Origin: Lachnospiraceae bacterium RM5
GTDB lineage: Bacteria > Bacillota > Clostridia > Lachnospirales > Lachnospiraceae
Assembly (NCBI GenBank): GCA_900110975.1
Contig: FOFK01000010.1
Location: forward strand, 1 to 64,000
Direction: 5' to 3'
DNA length: 64,000 nucleotides
The position numbers and the translations under genes were made by a program. Positions 9,075 through 17,188 of the stretch are shown one piece after another. The first letter of the stretch is position 1, and every line of letters begins with the position of its first letter. The notes beneath the pieces were generated by a model that was not told the origin of the DNA, made no database searches, and was given only the letters and a program-made list of their open reading frames with translations.

Positions 9075-10314
9075 TTCTCATGTACTTATTATCAAATTCT
9101 ATAAGTTTTGTAGCTTCATATGCATTTTTTCTTGCATCTAAAAGATCTTTTCCTTTTGCAGTTACACCAAGGACTCTTCCTCCATTTGTAAGGAATTTTC
9201 CATCTGATAATTTTGTTCCTGCATGGAATACATAATAAGAATCTTTTCCTTCAAAGTTTTCAAGTCCTTTTATTTCAAATCCTTTTTCATAAGAAACAGG
9301 ATATCCGTCTGAAGCAAGTACAACGCAGACTGCTGCATTATCTTCAAATTCAAGATTTATTTCATCAAGCTTTCCATCAACGCAGGCTTCAATAACATCT
9401 ATAATATCATTTTTCATTCTTGGAATAACAACCTGTGCTTCTGGATCTCCAAATCTTGCATTATATTCTAATACCTTAGGGCCATCACTTGTAAGCATAA
9501 GTCCAAAGAAAATAATTCCTTTAAAAGTTCTTCCTTCAGCCTTCATAGCATCTACAGTTGCCTGATAAATGTATTTTTTACAGAAGGCATCAACTTCATC
9601 TGTGTAGAAAGGACTTGGTGAGAATGTTCCCATTCCTCCTGTATTTAAGCCCTGATCACCATCTTTTGCTCTCTTATGATCCTGAGCTGAAGTCATAATC
9701 TTTATAGTATTTCCATCAACAAATGATAAAACAGAAACTTCTCTTCCTACCATAAATTCTTCAACAACAAGCTTATTACCTGCGTCTCCAAATTTCTTAT
9801 CAAGCATAATTTCTTTTACACCATCAAGAGCTTCTTCTTTTGTATTACAAATAAGAACACCTTTTCCAAGTGCAAGACCATCTGCTTTTAATACGATTGG
9901 ATATTTTGAATTTTCAAGATAATTAATCGCATCTTCTGAGGATGTAAAAGTTTCATAGGCAGCTGTAGGAATGTTATACTTCTTCATAAGCTCCTTTGAA
10001 AAAGCTTTAGAACCTTCCAAAATAGCAGCATTCTTTCTTGGTCCAAAAACTCTTAAGCCTTCTTTTTCAAAAGCATCTACAACACCACCAACGAGTGGGT
10101 CATCCATTCCGATAATTGTTAAATCAATTTCTTTTTCTTTTGCAAAAGAAACTAATTTATCAAATTCCATTGCTCCAATATCTACACATTCTGCAATCTG
10201 GGAAATACCTGCATTTCCAGGTGCACAATATATCTTATCAACTTTTTTGCTTTTATTTACAGCCCATGCTATAGCATGTTCTCTTCCGCCACTTCCAACT
10301 ATTAAAACTTTCAT
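9037..10314 (-). CDS. purD: Phosphoribosylamine-glycine ligase
   Basis: PurD joins glycine to phosphoribosylamine with ATP, the second step of purine synthesis. The 425-aa length is typical. The N-terminal GSGGREHA nucleotide-like loop is present, followed by an ATP-grasp domain with GLNTGGMGTFSPSP and the metal-binding EYNARFGDPE. It follows purN by 16 bases and closes the purE-M-N-D run. Its 3' end overlaps the start of the glucosaminidase gene, so purine synthesis and a surface hydrolase may share a transcript. Confidence 0.98.
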   Translation of the reverse strand: MKVLIVGSGGREHAIAWAVNKSKKVDKIYCAPGNAGISQIAECVDIGAMEFDKLVSFAKEKEIDLTIIGMDDPLVGGVVDAFEKEGLRVFGPRKNAAILEGSKAFSKELMKKYNIPTAAYETFTSSEDAINYLENSKYPIVLKADGLALGKGVLICNTKEEALDGVKEIMLDKKFGDAGNKLVVEEFMVGREVSVLSFVDGNTIKIMTSAQDHKRAKDGDQGLNTGGMGTFSPSPFYTDEVDAFCKKYIYQATVDAMKAEGRTFKGIIFFGLMLTSDGPKVLEYNARFGDPEAQVVIPRMKNDIIDVIEACVDGKLDEINLEFEDNAAVCVVLASDGYPVSYEKGFEIKGLENFEGKDSYYVFHAGTKLSDGKFLTNGGRVLGVTAKGKDLLDARKNAYEATKLIEFDNKYMRSDIGKAIDEVES

Positions 10315-10330
10315 TAATCCTCTTATCCTC

Positions 10331-10966
10331 CTAGTTATCTGTATTAAGAGTTTTTACCTTACCATTTTCTACTGTAATCTTTCCATTTGCAATCATATTA
10401 ATTGCCCATGGCATAATCTTCCATTCAGCTTCTTCCATAACTCTTCTCTGTAAAACTTCAGGAGTATCTCCTTCTAAAACTTCTACAGCTTTTTGTGTAA
10501 TAATAGGACCTGTATCACAACCTGCATCAACAAAATGAACTGTTGCACCTGTGATTTTCACACCTCTTTCTAAGACTTTTTCATGAACATGTAATCCATA
10601 AAAACCTTTACCACAAAAAGATGGAATAAGTGCAGGATGAATATTTATAATTTTATTTTCATATTTTTCAATAAGTTCTTTTGGAAGAACAACCATACAT
10701 CCGGCAAGAACAACTAAATCAAGATTATATTTATCAAGCTCTTCAATTAAAGCCTTATTATAATCTTCTCTTACCTCAAAATCTTTTGGAGAAACAAGTA
10801 CTCCTTTAATCCCTGCATTTTCTGCTCTTTGAAGGGCATATGCATTTTTATTGTTACTTATAACAACTTCTATTTCAGCATTTGTAATTTCACCTGAATT
10901 AATAGCATCAATTATTGCCTGAAGATTAGTTCCCCCTCCGGAAACTAATACACCAATTCTTAGCAT
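10331..10966 (-). CDS. purN: Phosphoribosylglycinamide formyltransferase
   Basis: PurN transfers a formyl group from 10-formyl-THF to GAR in the third purine step. The 211-aa length is normal. The phosphate-binding VSGGGTNLQA is at the N-terminus. The catalytic Asn-His pair lies in NIHPALIPSF and the catalytic Asp in FVDAGCDTGPII. Its start overlaps the purM stop by 7 bases, indicating coupled translation. Its folate cofactor could come from FolD, encoded at 60993-61847. Confidence 0.98.
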   Translation of the reverse strand: MLRIGVLVSGGGTNLQAIIDAINSGEITNAEIEVVISNNKNAYALQRAENAGIKGVLVSPKDFEVREDYNKALIEELDKYNLDLVVLAGCMVVLPKELIEKYENKIINIHPALIPSFCGKGFYGLHVHEKVLERGVKITGATVHFVDAGCDTGPIITQKAVEVLEGDTPEVLQRRVMEEAEWKIMPWAINMIANGKITVENGKVKTLNTDN

Positions 10967-11985
10967 AAAACTACTCCTTTATCACCAGAAATAATTTCAC
11001 CGAGTACAAATGCCTCTTCTCCTGCATCAGATATAGCTGTGATTGTCTTTTCAACATCATCTTTATCTACACATAATACCATACCAACACCCATGTTAAA
11101 TGTGTTATACATCATTTCTTCTGAAATATCTCCGTCTACTGAGAGCATCTTAAAGATTGGTGGTATCTTGTAACTGTTCTTATTAACCTTAGCTTTTACA
11201 CCTTCCGGTAACATTCTTGGAATATTTTCATAGAATCCGCCACCTGTAATATGTGAACATCCTTTAATTGTTACACCTGAATCTGTAACAGATTTTAATG
11301 CTTTAACATAAATCTTTGTTGGTGCAATTAAAGCTTCTCCAAGAGTTGTTCCTAAAGAATCATAATATGTATTTAAAGTTTCAGCATTCATTCTGAATAC
11401 GTTTCTTACTAAAGAGAATCCATTGCTGTGAATTCCTGAAGATGCAATACCGATAAGAACATCCCCTTCTTTAATATTTTCACCTGTAATAAGGTCTTTC
11501 TTATCTACTACACCAACTGCAAATCCTGCAAGGTCATATTCATCAACAGGCATAAGTCCCGGATGTTCTGCTGTTTCTCCTCCAACTAATGAACAGCCTG
11601 CCATTTCACAACCTTTAGCAACACCTTTTACAATGCTTGCAATTTTCTCAGGATAATTCTTTCCACATGCAATATAATCTAAGAAAAATAATGGTTCACC
11701 ACCGGAACAAATAATATCATTTACACACATTGCAACAGCATCAATTCCGATTGTATCATGTTTATCTAAAATAAATGCAAGTTTTACTTTAGTTCCACAT
11801 CCATCTGTTCCTGATAATAAAACAGGGTCTTCCATATCTTTAATCTTACTAAGATCAAAAGCACCTGCAAATCCACCAATACCGCCTAAAACTTCAGGTC
11901 TCTTTGTAGCATTTACATATCCTTTCATAAGTTCAACTGACTTATATCCTGCTTCAATATCAACTCCGGCTTTCTTGTAATCCAT
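10960..11985 (-). CDS. purM: Phosphoribosylformylglycinamidine cyclo-ligase (AIR synthetase)
   Basis: PurM closes the imidazole ring of purines, turning FGAM and ATP into AIR. The 341-aa length matches the family. Signatures are the glycine-rich GGIGGFAGAFDL near the N-terminus, GTDGCGTKVKLA, AMCVNDI and GGETAEHPG. It overlaps purN by 7 bases. It lies 86 bases downstream of purE with no visible terminator between, so one operon is likely. Confidence 0.98.
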   Translation of the reverse strand: MDYKKAGVDIEAGYKSVELMKGYVNATKRPEVLGGIGGFAGAFDLSKIKDMEDPVLLSGTDGCGTKVKLAFILDKHDTIGIDAVAMCVNDIICSGGEPLFFLDYIACGKNYPEKIASIVKGVAKGCEMAGCSLVGGETAEHPGLMPVDEYDLAGFAVGVVDKKDLITGENIKEGDVLIGIASSGIHSNGFSLVRNVFRMNAETLNTYYDSLGTTLGEALIAPTKIYVKALKSVTDSGVTIKGCSHITGGGFYENIPRMLPEGVKAKVNKNSYKIPPIFKMLSVDGDISEEMMYNTFNMGVGMVLCVDKDDVEKTITAISDAGEEAFVLGEIISGDKGVVLC

Positions 11986-12071
11986 TATTATACCTCTTTC
12001 TGTTTCGCTATTTAATAGCTTAATATTTCCTACTTTTAATAAATTAATTTTACAAATATATATTATAAAAA

Positions 12072-12584
12072 TTACATTTCATCAATGTATTTTTCATAAC
12101 CAACTTTATCAAGTTTATCAGCCTTTGCAACAACCTTGTCTTTAAGACCTTCTTTATAAACTTCAAGTTTTTCAAGTAATTTTTCATCAGATACTGCAAG
12201 AATCTTTGCAGCAAGGATTGCAGCATTTGCTGCTCCATCTATAGCAACTGTTGCAACAGGAATACCCTGTGGCATCTGTACAATTGAATAAAGAGAATCA
12301 ACTCCACCTACACTCTTTGTATGAATAGGTACTCCAATAACAGGTAATGGGAAAATTGCTGCTGCCATACCAGGTAAATGAGCTGCTCCTCCGGCACCTG
12401 CTATAATTACGCTTATACCTCTTTCTTTAGCTGTTTTTGCATAATCAAAAAATATATCCGGCATTCTGTGAGCTGAGATAATTGTCATTTCATAATCAAT
12501 TCCAAACTCCTCAAGCATTTTTGCTGCATTGCTCATAATCTTAAGATCCGAATCACTTCCCATTAATATTCCTACTTTTGCCAT
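12072..12584 (-). CDS. purE: N5-carboxyaminoimidazole ribonucleotide mutase
   Basis: Class I PurE moves the carboxyl group of N5-CAIR to C4, giving CAIR. From the chosen ATG at 12584 it has 170 aa, normal for the class. GSDSDLKIM and SAHRMPD are the substrate-binding motifs, and GAGGAAHLPGM follows. The ATG is preferred over an upstream one at 12632 because AGAGG lies at the right distance and the protein then begins MAKVGILMGSDSD, as its homologues do. No purK is seen in the window. Confidence 0.97.
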   Translation of the reverse strand: MAKVGILMGSDSDLKIMSNAAKMLEEFGIDYEMTIISAHRMPDIFFDYAKTAKERGISVIIAGAGGAAHLPGMAAAIFPLPVIGVPIHTKSVGGVDSLYSIVQMPQGIPVATVAIDGAANAAILAAKILAVSDEKLLEKLEVYKEGLKDKVVAKADKLDKVGYEKYIDEM

Positions 12585-12654
12585 AATATTCCTCTTTTCT
12601 AAATTAATTATTAATAAAAAAATATCATTCAAGTCCTATTTTACTAGCTTTAAT

Positions 12655-12984
12655 CTATATAGTCAACAATCCATAAATAATAATAGCTACTATAAACAAT
12701 ATCATTAATCCGTTTAGTGCTATACTTATATATGACAGGGGAACCATTTTTTCTTTATTCTTTATTCCCATAATTCCAAATTTTATGCCTACTATGGAAA
12801 TCGCAAAAGAAAAAACAGCTATAAGTCCTACAATTCCTCCGGCATTTGCATTCATTTTATATGATTTATATATACCAAGCATCAATGTTGCAAATGCAGC
12901 CACAAAAATAAGAATTGAAATTATATTGTTTTTTGAATTAATAACTTCCGTATACTGATAACCACGTCTTCGTCTTCGTCTCAT
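12655..12984 (-). CDS. Small membrane protein with Arg-rich N-terminus
   Basis: This 109-aa protein begins with MRRRRRRGYQ, a strongly basic cytoplasmic stretch. About three hydrophobic helices follow (roughly 24-42, 50-72 and 85-107). A GAGG ribosome site precedes the ATG. It sits between pyrE and purE, in the same direction, with a second tiny membrane protein gene just upstream. I do not recognise the family with certainty. Nothing ties it to nucleotide synthesis except position. Confidence 0.75.
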   Translation of the reverse strand: MRRRRRRGYQYTEVINSKNNIISILIFVAAFATLMLGIYKSYKMNANAGGIVGLIAVFSFAISIVGIKFGIMGIKNKEKMVPLSYISIALNGLMILFIVAIIIYGLLTI

Positions 12985-12998
12985 ATGTACCTCACTGG

Positions 12999-13025
12999 AA
13001 AAGGGAGGCTTAAAACCTCCCTTTT
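12999..13025 (-). terminator. Hairpin between the two small membrane-protein genes
   Basis: AAAAGGGAGG (12999-13008) pairs with CCTCCCTTTT (13016-13025) around a 7-base loop. On the minus strand only four T follow, so it could be a weak terminator or an attenuator within the pyr-pur run. Confidence 0.55.
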
Positions 13026-13027
13026 AA

Positions 13028-13177
13028 CTAAAAAGTAATCTCTGATTTATCTTTCAAAAGTGCAGCTCCGGATATAATAGAAATTATACCTATAGCTACT
13101 CCTACAGTAATTGCAATAATTCCTAAAGCTATATTAGCAGAACCAACCCTGCGCATAACCTTATAAACCTTTTCCAT
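13028..13177 (-). CDS. 49-aa single-helix membrane protein
   Basis: A short frame encodes 49 aa, starting MEKVYKVMRRVGSANIALG and ending KDKSEITF. A basic N-terminus precedes one long hydrophobic helix (about residues 15-41). The start is unusually well supported because TAAGGAGG lies at ideal distance before the ATG. A hairpin follows the stop. It lies 37 bases after pyrE, in the same direction, and is followed by the 109-aa membrane protein, so the two may act together. The function is unknown. It is short enough for automatic callers to miss. Confidence 0.75.
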   Translation of the reverse strand: MEKVYKVMRRVGSANIALGIIAITVGVAIGIISIISGAALLKDKSEITF

Positions 13178-13214
13178 AAAAGAACCTCCTTACAAAAATG
13201 TTTAAATGTAATAA

Positions 13215-13889
13215 TTATTTTACACCATATATTTCATAATATTCATCAATGGCTTTTTTAATCTTATCATCAATGATAACTCTGCCTTTATATTCTTTAT
13301 TATATAAATGCTCTACAACTTCAGCCATAGTAACAATTGCTGTTGTCTCTAAGCCATATTTTTCTTTTATTTCATCAAGAGCACTCTTTTCTCCCTGTCC
13401 TCTTTCCATACGGTCTACTGATACGACAAGTCCAACCATTTCCACATTTCCCTGTGCTTTAATAATTGGAAGAGTTTCATTAATTGATGTTCCTGCTGTT
13501 GTAACATCTTCAATAATAAGAACCTTATCACCATCTGTTATAGGACTTCCAAGTAAAATTCCTGTATCGCCATGATCCTTAACTTCTTTTCTATTTGAGC
13601 AATATTTAATATCTTTATCATACATATTGCTGATAGCTATTGTTGTAGCAACTGTAAGAGGAATACCTTTATATGCAGGTCCAAATAACACATCAAAGTC
13701 TGCTCCAAATTTGCTTTCAATAGCCTTTGCATAGTACTCACCTAACTTTGTAAGTGCTTTTCCTGTTCTATAAAATCCTGTATTTACAAAAAAAGGAGTC
13801 TTTCTTCCACTCTTTGTTACAAAATCTCCAAATTTAAGAACATTGCAATCCACCATAAATTCGATAAATTCCTGTTTATATGCTTCCAT
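13215..13889 (-). CDS. pyrE: Orotate phosphoribosyltransferase
   Basis: PyrE makes orotidine 5'-phosphate from orotate and PRPP. With the ATG at 13889 it has 224 aa. The PRPP-binding motif VLIIEDVTTAGTS is clear, and GPAYKGIPL marks the substrate loop. The start is chosen because AAAGGAG precedes this ATG, whereas the longer frame to 13964 would overlap the NUDIX gene and lacks a ribosome site. It continues the pyrF-K-D series after the inserted NUDIX gene. Confidence 0.97.
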   Translation of the reverse strand: MEAYKQEFIEFMVDCNVLKFGDFVTKSGRKTPFFVNTGFYRTGKALTKLGEYYAKAIESKFGADFDVLFGPAYKGIPLTVATTIAISNMYDKDIKYCSNRKEVKDHGDTGILLGSPITDGDKVLIIEDVTTAGTSINETLPIIKAQGNVEMVGLVVSVDRMERGQGEKSALDEIKEKYGLETTAIVTMAEVVEHLYNKEYKGRVIIDDKIKKAIDEYYEIYGVK

Positions 13890-13957
13890 CTGTATATCTC
13901 CTTTTTTAACTTTACCTTTAGATTTTATGATTATATATTTCAACAATCTATGACATT

Positions 13958-14542
13958 CTAACACGAAAGCCCTAATGTTTCAAGCACCGCCCATGCATAA
14001 CAAAAGCCCTGGGCTCTTGAAGAAAACTTATTATTTTTAAGAAGTTCTCTTACTTCCTCTTTTGTATAAAAACCTGCTTCTATTTCTTCAAATTCAGAAT
14101 CACTGCATCTGATTTCGCCATCACATACTCCAACAACACACACATTCTTTTCATTTGAATATCCTACAGCGCTATAACTTTCAAAGGATGTATCAACTAT
14201 CTCTTTTATTTCAAGACCTGTTTCTTCCCTTAATTCCCTTTTAGCAGCTTCAGAAAAACTTTCTCCGTCTTCGATTATTCCTGCCGGAAAATTATAAACC
14301 CATTCACCGGGAGCCATTCTGAATTCTTTACTTAAAAGGATTTTTTCTCTGTCAGAATCCTTAAACATTATCATAACAACAGCATCAACACTATGATTAT
14401 TCAATTCTTCAAGTGTATGGATTTCTTTATCCCTGCTTATCATTTCATAAACCTTAGGATATCCTGATACCGTCTTATATGTTATATCAAAACGGTTAAT
14501 AAATTCACCTTCTGATACTTTATCAATCTTTACAAATTCCAT
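13958..14542 (-). CDS. NUDIX hydrolase, ADP-ribose pyrophosphatase type
   Basis: The 194-aa protein carries a complete NUDIX box (GIIEDGESFSEAAKRE followed by LREETGL), the metal site for cleaving nucleoside diphosphates linked to another group. The overall look (N-terminal strands, then FPAGIIEDGE) resembles ADP-ribose pyrophosphatases. The ATG at 14542 is preferred over GTG at 14551 for ribosome-site spacing. It is inserted between pyrD and pyrE, 7 bases from pyrD. A role in cleaning up nucleotides beside pyrimidine synthesis is plausible but unproven. Confidence 0.9.
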   Translation of the reverse strand: MEFVKIDKVSEGEFINRFDITYKTVSGYPKVYEMISRDKEIHTLEELNNHSVDAVVMIMFKDSDREKILLSKEFRMAPGEWVYNFPAGIIEDGESFSEAAKRELREETGLEIKEIVDTSFESYSAVGYSNEKNVCVVGVCDGEIRCSDSEFEEIEAGFYTKEEVRELLKNNKFSSRAQGFCYAWAVLETLGLSC

Positions 14543-14558
14543 ATAATACACACTCTCA

Positions 14559-15467
14559 TTATTTGTTTACAAGACCAATTAAATCATTTATGTCTTCTAC
14601 ATTTTTTCTCTTCATGTACGCTTCAATACCTGCTACAATTTCTTCTGTTGCTAAAGGATTAAAGAAGTTTGCAGTACCAACACAGATACCTGTTGCACCT
14701 GCTAAAATAAATTCAATTGCATCTTCATATGTAGATATTCCACCCATTCCAATAATTGGAATATTTACAGCGTTTGCAACCTGATTTACCATTCTTATGG
14801 CTACAGGTTTTATGGCAGGACCGGACATTCCACCTGTTTTATTTGCAAGCGCAAAAGTCTGTTTCTCTATATCTATCTTCATTCCTGTAATTGTATTTAT
14901 AAGCGAAACTGCATCTGCTCCTGCTGCTTCCACAGCTTTTGCCATTTCTGTAATATCTGTTACATTCGGACTTAATTTCATGATTACAGGCTGTTTTGCA
15001 TATTTCTTTACCTGCTTTGTAACTTCATATGCATTATCAGGATTCTGTCCAAAAGCAATTCCACCTTCTTTAACATTAGGACATGAGATATTTATTTCAA
15101 GCATATCCACGCCATCTTCATATGCAAGTTTCTGAACAACATCAACATAGTCTTCAATGCTTCTTCCACATACATTCACAATAACATTACAATCATAATT
15201 TTTAAGGAAAGGTATATCTCTTTCAACAAATTTATCTATACCGGGATTTTGAAGTCCTATAGCATTTAACATACCGCCATATGTCTCAACAACTCTTGGA
15301 ACTTTATTTCCTTCCCATGGCACATTTGCAACACCTTTTGTAATTACACCACCAAGTTTGTTTAAATCAACAAAATTTGAATATTCCATACCGGAACCAA
15401 ATGTTCCTGATGCTGTCATCACGGGATTTTTAAAAATTACATCTGCTATATTTACACTTGTATTCAT
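14559..15467 (-). CDS. pyrD: Dihydroorotate dehydrogenase B, catalytic subunit
   Basis: This is a class 1B FMN enzyme that oxidises dihydroorotate and passes electrons to PyrK and NAD. The 302-aa length fits. The catalytic Cys lies in NISCPNVKEGG, and the FMN phosphate site is in the GMGGISTYEDA region. Its start codon overlaps the pyrK stop by one base. The pairing with pyrK supports class 1B rather than the fumarate-using 1A. Confidence 0.97.
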   Translation of the reverse strand: MNTSVNIADVIFKNPVMTASGTFGSGMEYSNFVDLNKLGGVITKGVANVPWEGNKVPRVVETYGGMLNAIGLQNPGIDKFVERDIPFLKNYDCNVIVNVCGRSIEDYVDVVQKLAYEDGVDMLEINISCPNVKEGGIAFGQNPDNAYEVTKQVKKYAKQPVIMKLSPNVTDITEMAKAVEAAGADAVSLINTITGMKIDIEKQTFALANKTGGMSGPAIKPVAIRMVNQVANAVNIPIIGMGGISTYEDAIEFILAGATGICVGTANFFNPLATEEIVAGIEAYMKRKNVEDINDLIGLVNK

Positions 15468-16249
15468 TAAATATCAACCTCCCTTGCATCAAAAACAGGT
15501 CCGTCAGTACAAACTCTGGCATTTTTCACTAAAGAATGATCATCTATATCTGTTGTCTTACATACACATCCAAGACATGCACCTATTCCACATGCCATTC
15601 TTTCTTCTAAAGAAATATATGCTTCCATATCATTTTCAAGAGCATATTCTTTTACAGCTCTAAGCATTGGTGTAGGTCCGCATGAATAAATAACTTTTCC
15701 TGAAATTTTATTTTCTTTTATACAATCAAGTACATTTCCCTTAGTACCTACAGAGCCATCTTCTGTTGCAATATAAACTTTTGCATACTTTTCAAAATCA
15801 TCTTTTAAAAATAATGCGGCATCCCTATATCCTAAAACAACATTGATATCAACATTTTTTTCTTTCAATTTTTTTGCAAGTTCAAGCATAGGAGGAATTC
15901 CAATACCACCTGCAATTAAAATAGCTTTTTCATCCAAAAGGTCATATCCGTTTCCTAATGGACCTACAATTTTTATCTCTTCACCTGCAAGTTTTTCAGA
16001 AAAGATTTTTGTTCCTTTTCCTGCTATTCTATAAACTATTCTTAAACTCTTTTTATCTTCTGCTATTTCACAGATGCTTATAGGTCTTGGCAATAATTTT
16101 GATTTGTCATCTGTATACAAAGATATAAACTGACCCGGTATAGCAGATTTTGCAGCCTCAGTTTCAATCCACATTTCAAATATATCTTTTGATAATTCCT
16201 TCTGGCTTAAAATAAGGCCATCCTCAAATGTATATTTCTTATTACACAT
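15467..16249 (-). CDS. pyrK: Dihydroorotate dehydrogenase B, electron-transfer subunit
   Basis: PyrK carries FAD and a [2Fe-2S] cluster and links PyrD to NAD. The 260-aa length is typical. An FAD-binding RPISICEI motif lies near residue 55, an NAD-binding region is around GGIGIPPM, and the C-terminal cluster has four Cys (CGIGACLGCVC plus a Cys in ARVCTDGP). One-base stop/start overlaps join it to pyrF upstream and pyrD downstream. Confidence 0.97.
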   Translation of the reverse strand: MCNKKYTFEDGLILSQKELSKDIFEMWIETEAAKSAIPGQFISLYTDDKSKLLPRPISICEIAEDKKSLRIVYRIAGKGTKIFSEKLAGEEIKIVGPLGNGYDLLDEKAILIAGGIGIPPMLELAKKLKEKNVDINVVLGYRDAALFLKDDFEKYAKVYIATEDGSVGTKGNVLDCIKENKISGKVIYSCGPTPMLRAVKEYALENDMEAYISLEERMACGIGACLGCVCKTTDIDDHSLVKNARVCTDGPVFDAREVDI

Positions 16250-17172
16250 TATAATCCAACACCTTTCCTTATATCATCAATCATAAATTCTACAGCTGCT
16301 CTTGATGCATCTGCATATCCTTCTTCACCAAACTTCTTATAATCATCCTGCTTATATGCAGCAATAATTCCTCTTGATGAATTAATAATTGCTCCAAGTC
16401 CGTCTTCATTAAAGTATGGGGCTAAATCAGCTGCCTTTCCACCCTGTGCACCATATCCAGGTACTAATATATAAGTCTTTGGCATAATCTTTCTTAAGAT
16501 CTTGCCCATCTCAGGATATGTTGCACCAACTACAGCACCAACATAACTATACTCATCACCCATATGAGCTTCTCCAAACTCTCTTACCTTTTCACCAACT
16601 ATTTCATATAAAGGTCTTCCGTCAATAAGTCTGTCCTGGAATTCTCCACTTGATGGATTAGATGTTTTTACTAAAACAAAAATACCTTTTTTAGTTTCTT
16701 TACATACATCAATAAAAGGATTAACTCCATCACTTCCAAGATATGGATTTACAGTAACAAAGTCCTCATTAAAAGGAACATATTCCTTGCTTCCAACTTT
16801 TATTTTACCAACATGTCCTACTGCATATGCTGCTGATGTAGAACCTATATCTCCTCTTTTTATATCACCAATAACAACCAAATCTTTTGATTTAGCATAA
16901 TCCACAGTTTTCTTAAAAGCAATCATGCCTTCCACACCAAACTGCTCATACATTGCTATCTGTGGTTTTACAGCAGGAATAAGATCATATGTTGCATCTA
17001 TTATTCCTTTATTAAACTCATATATTGCATTTGCTGCTCCTTCTAAAGTTTCGCCATACTCTTTAAATGCTTTTTCCTTAATAAATTCAGGAACAAATTC
17101 TAACTTAGGATCTAATCCTACAACTACAGGTGCATTTAACTTTTTAATCTTTCCTACTAATTTGTTAATCAT
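16249..17172 (-). CDS. pyrF: Orotidine 5'-phosphate decarboxylase, group 2
   Basis: PyrF decarboxylates OMP to UMP. At 307 aa it belongs to the longer group 2 form rather than the roughly 240-aa group 1. The catalytic Asp-Lys-Asp array is in GDIKRGDIGSTS. GLDPKLE near the N-terminus and VPGYGAQGG near the end are substrate-binding stretches. AAGGAG precedes the ATG. It starts 16 bases after the EAL gene and leads the pyr set. Confidence 0.96.
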   Translation of the reverse strand: MINKLVGKIKKLNAPVVVGLDPKLEFVPEFIKEKAFKEYGETLEGAANAIYEFNKGIIDATYDLIPAVKPQIAMYEQFGVEGMIAFKKTVDYAKSKDLVVIGDIKRGDIGSTSAAYAVGHVGKIKVGSKEYVPFNEDFVTVNPYLGSDGVNPFIDVCKETKKGIFVLVKTSNPSSGEFQDRLIDGRPLYEIVGEKVREFGEAHMGDEYSYVGAVVGATYPEMGKILRKIMPKTYILVPGYGAQGGKAADLAPYFNEDGLGAIINSSRGIIAAYKQDDYKKFGEEGYADASRAAVEFMIDDIRKGVGL

Positions 17173-17188
17173 GATATAAAAAATCTCC

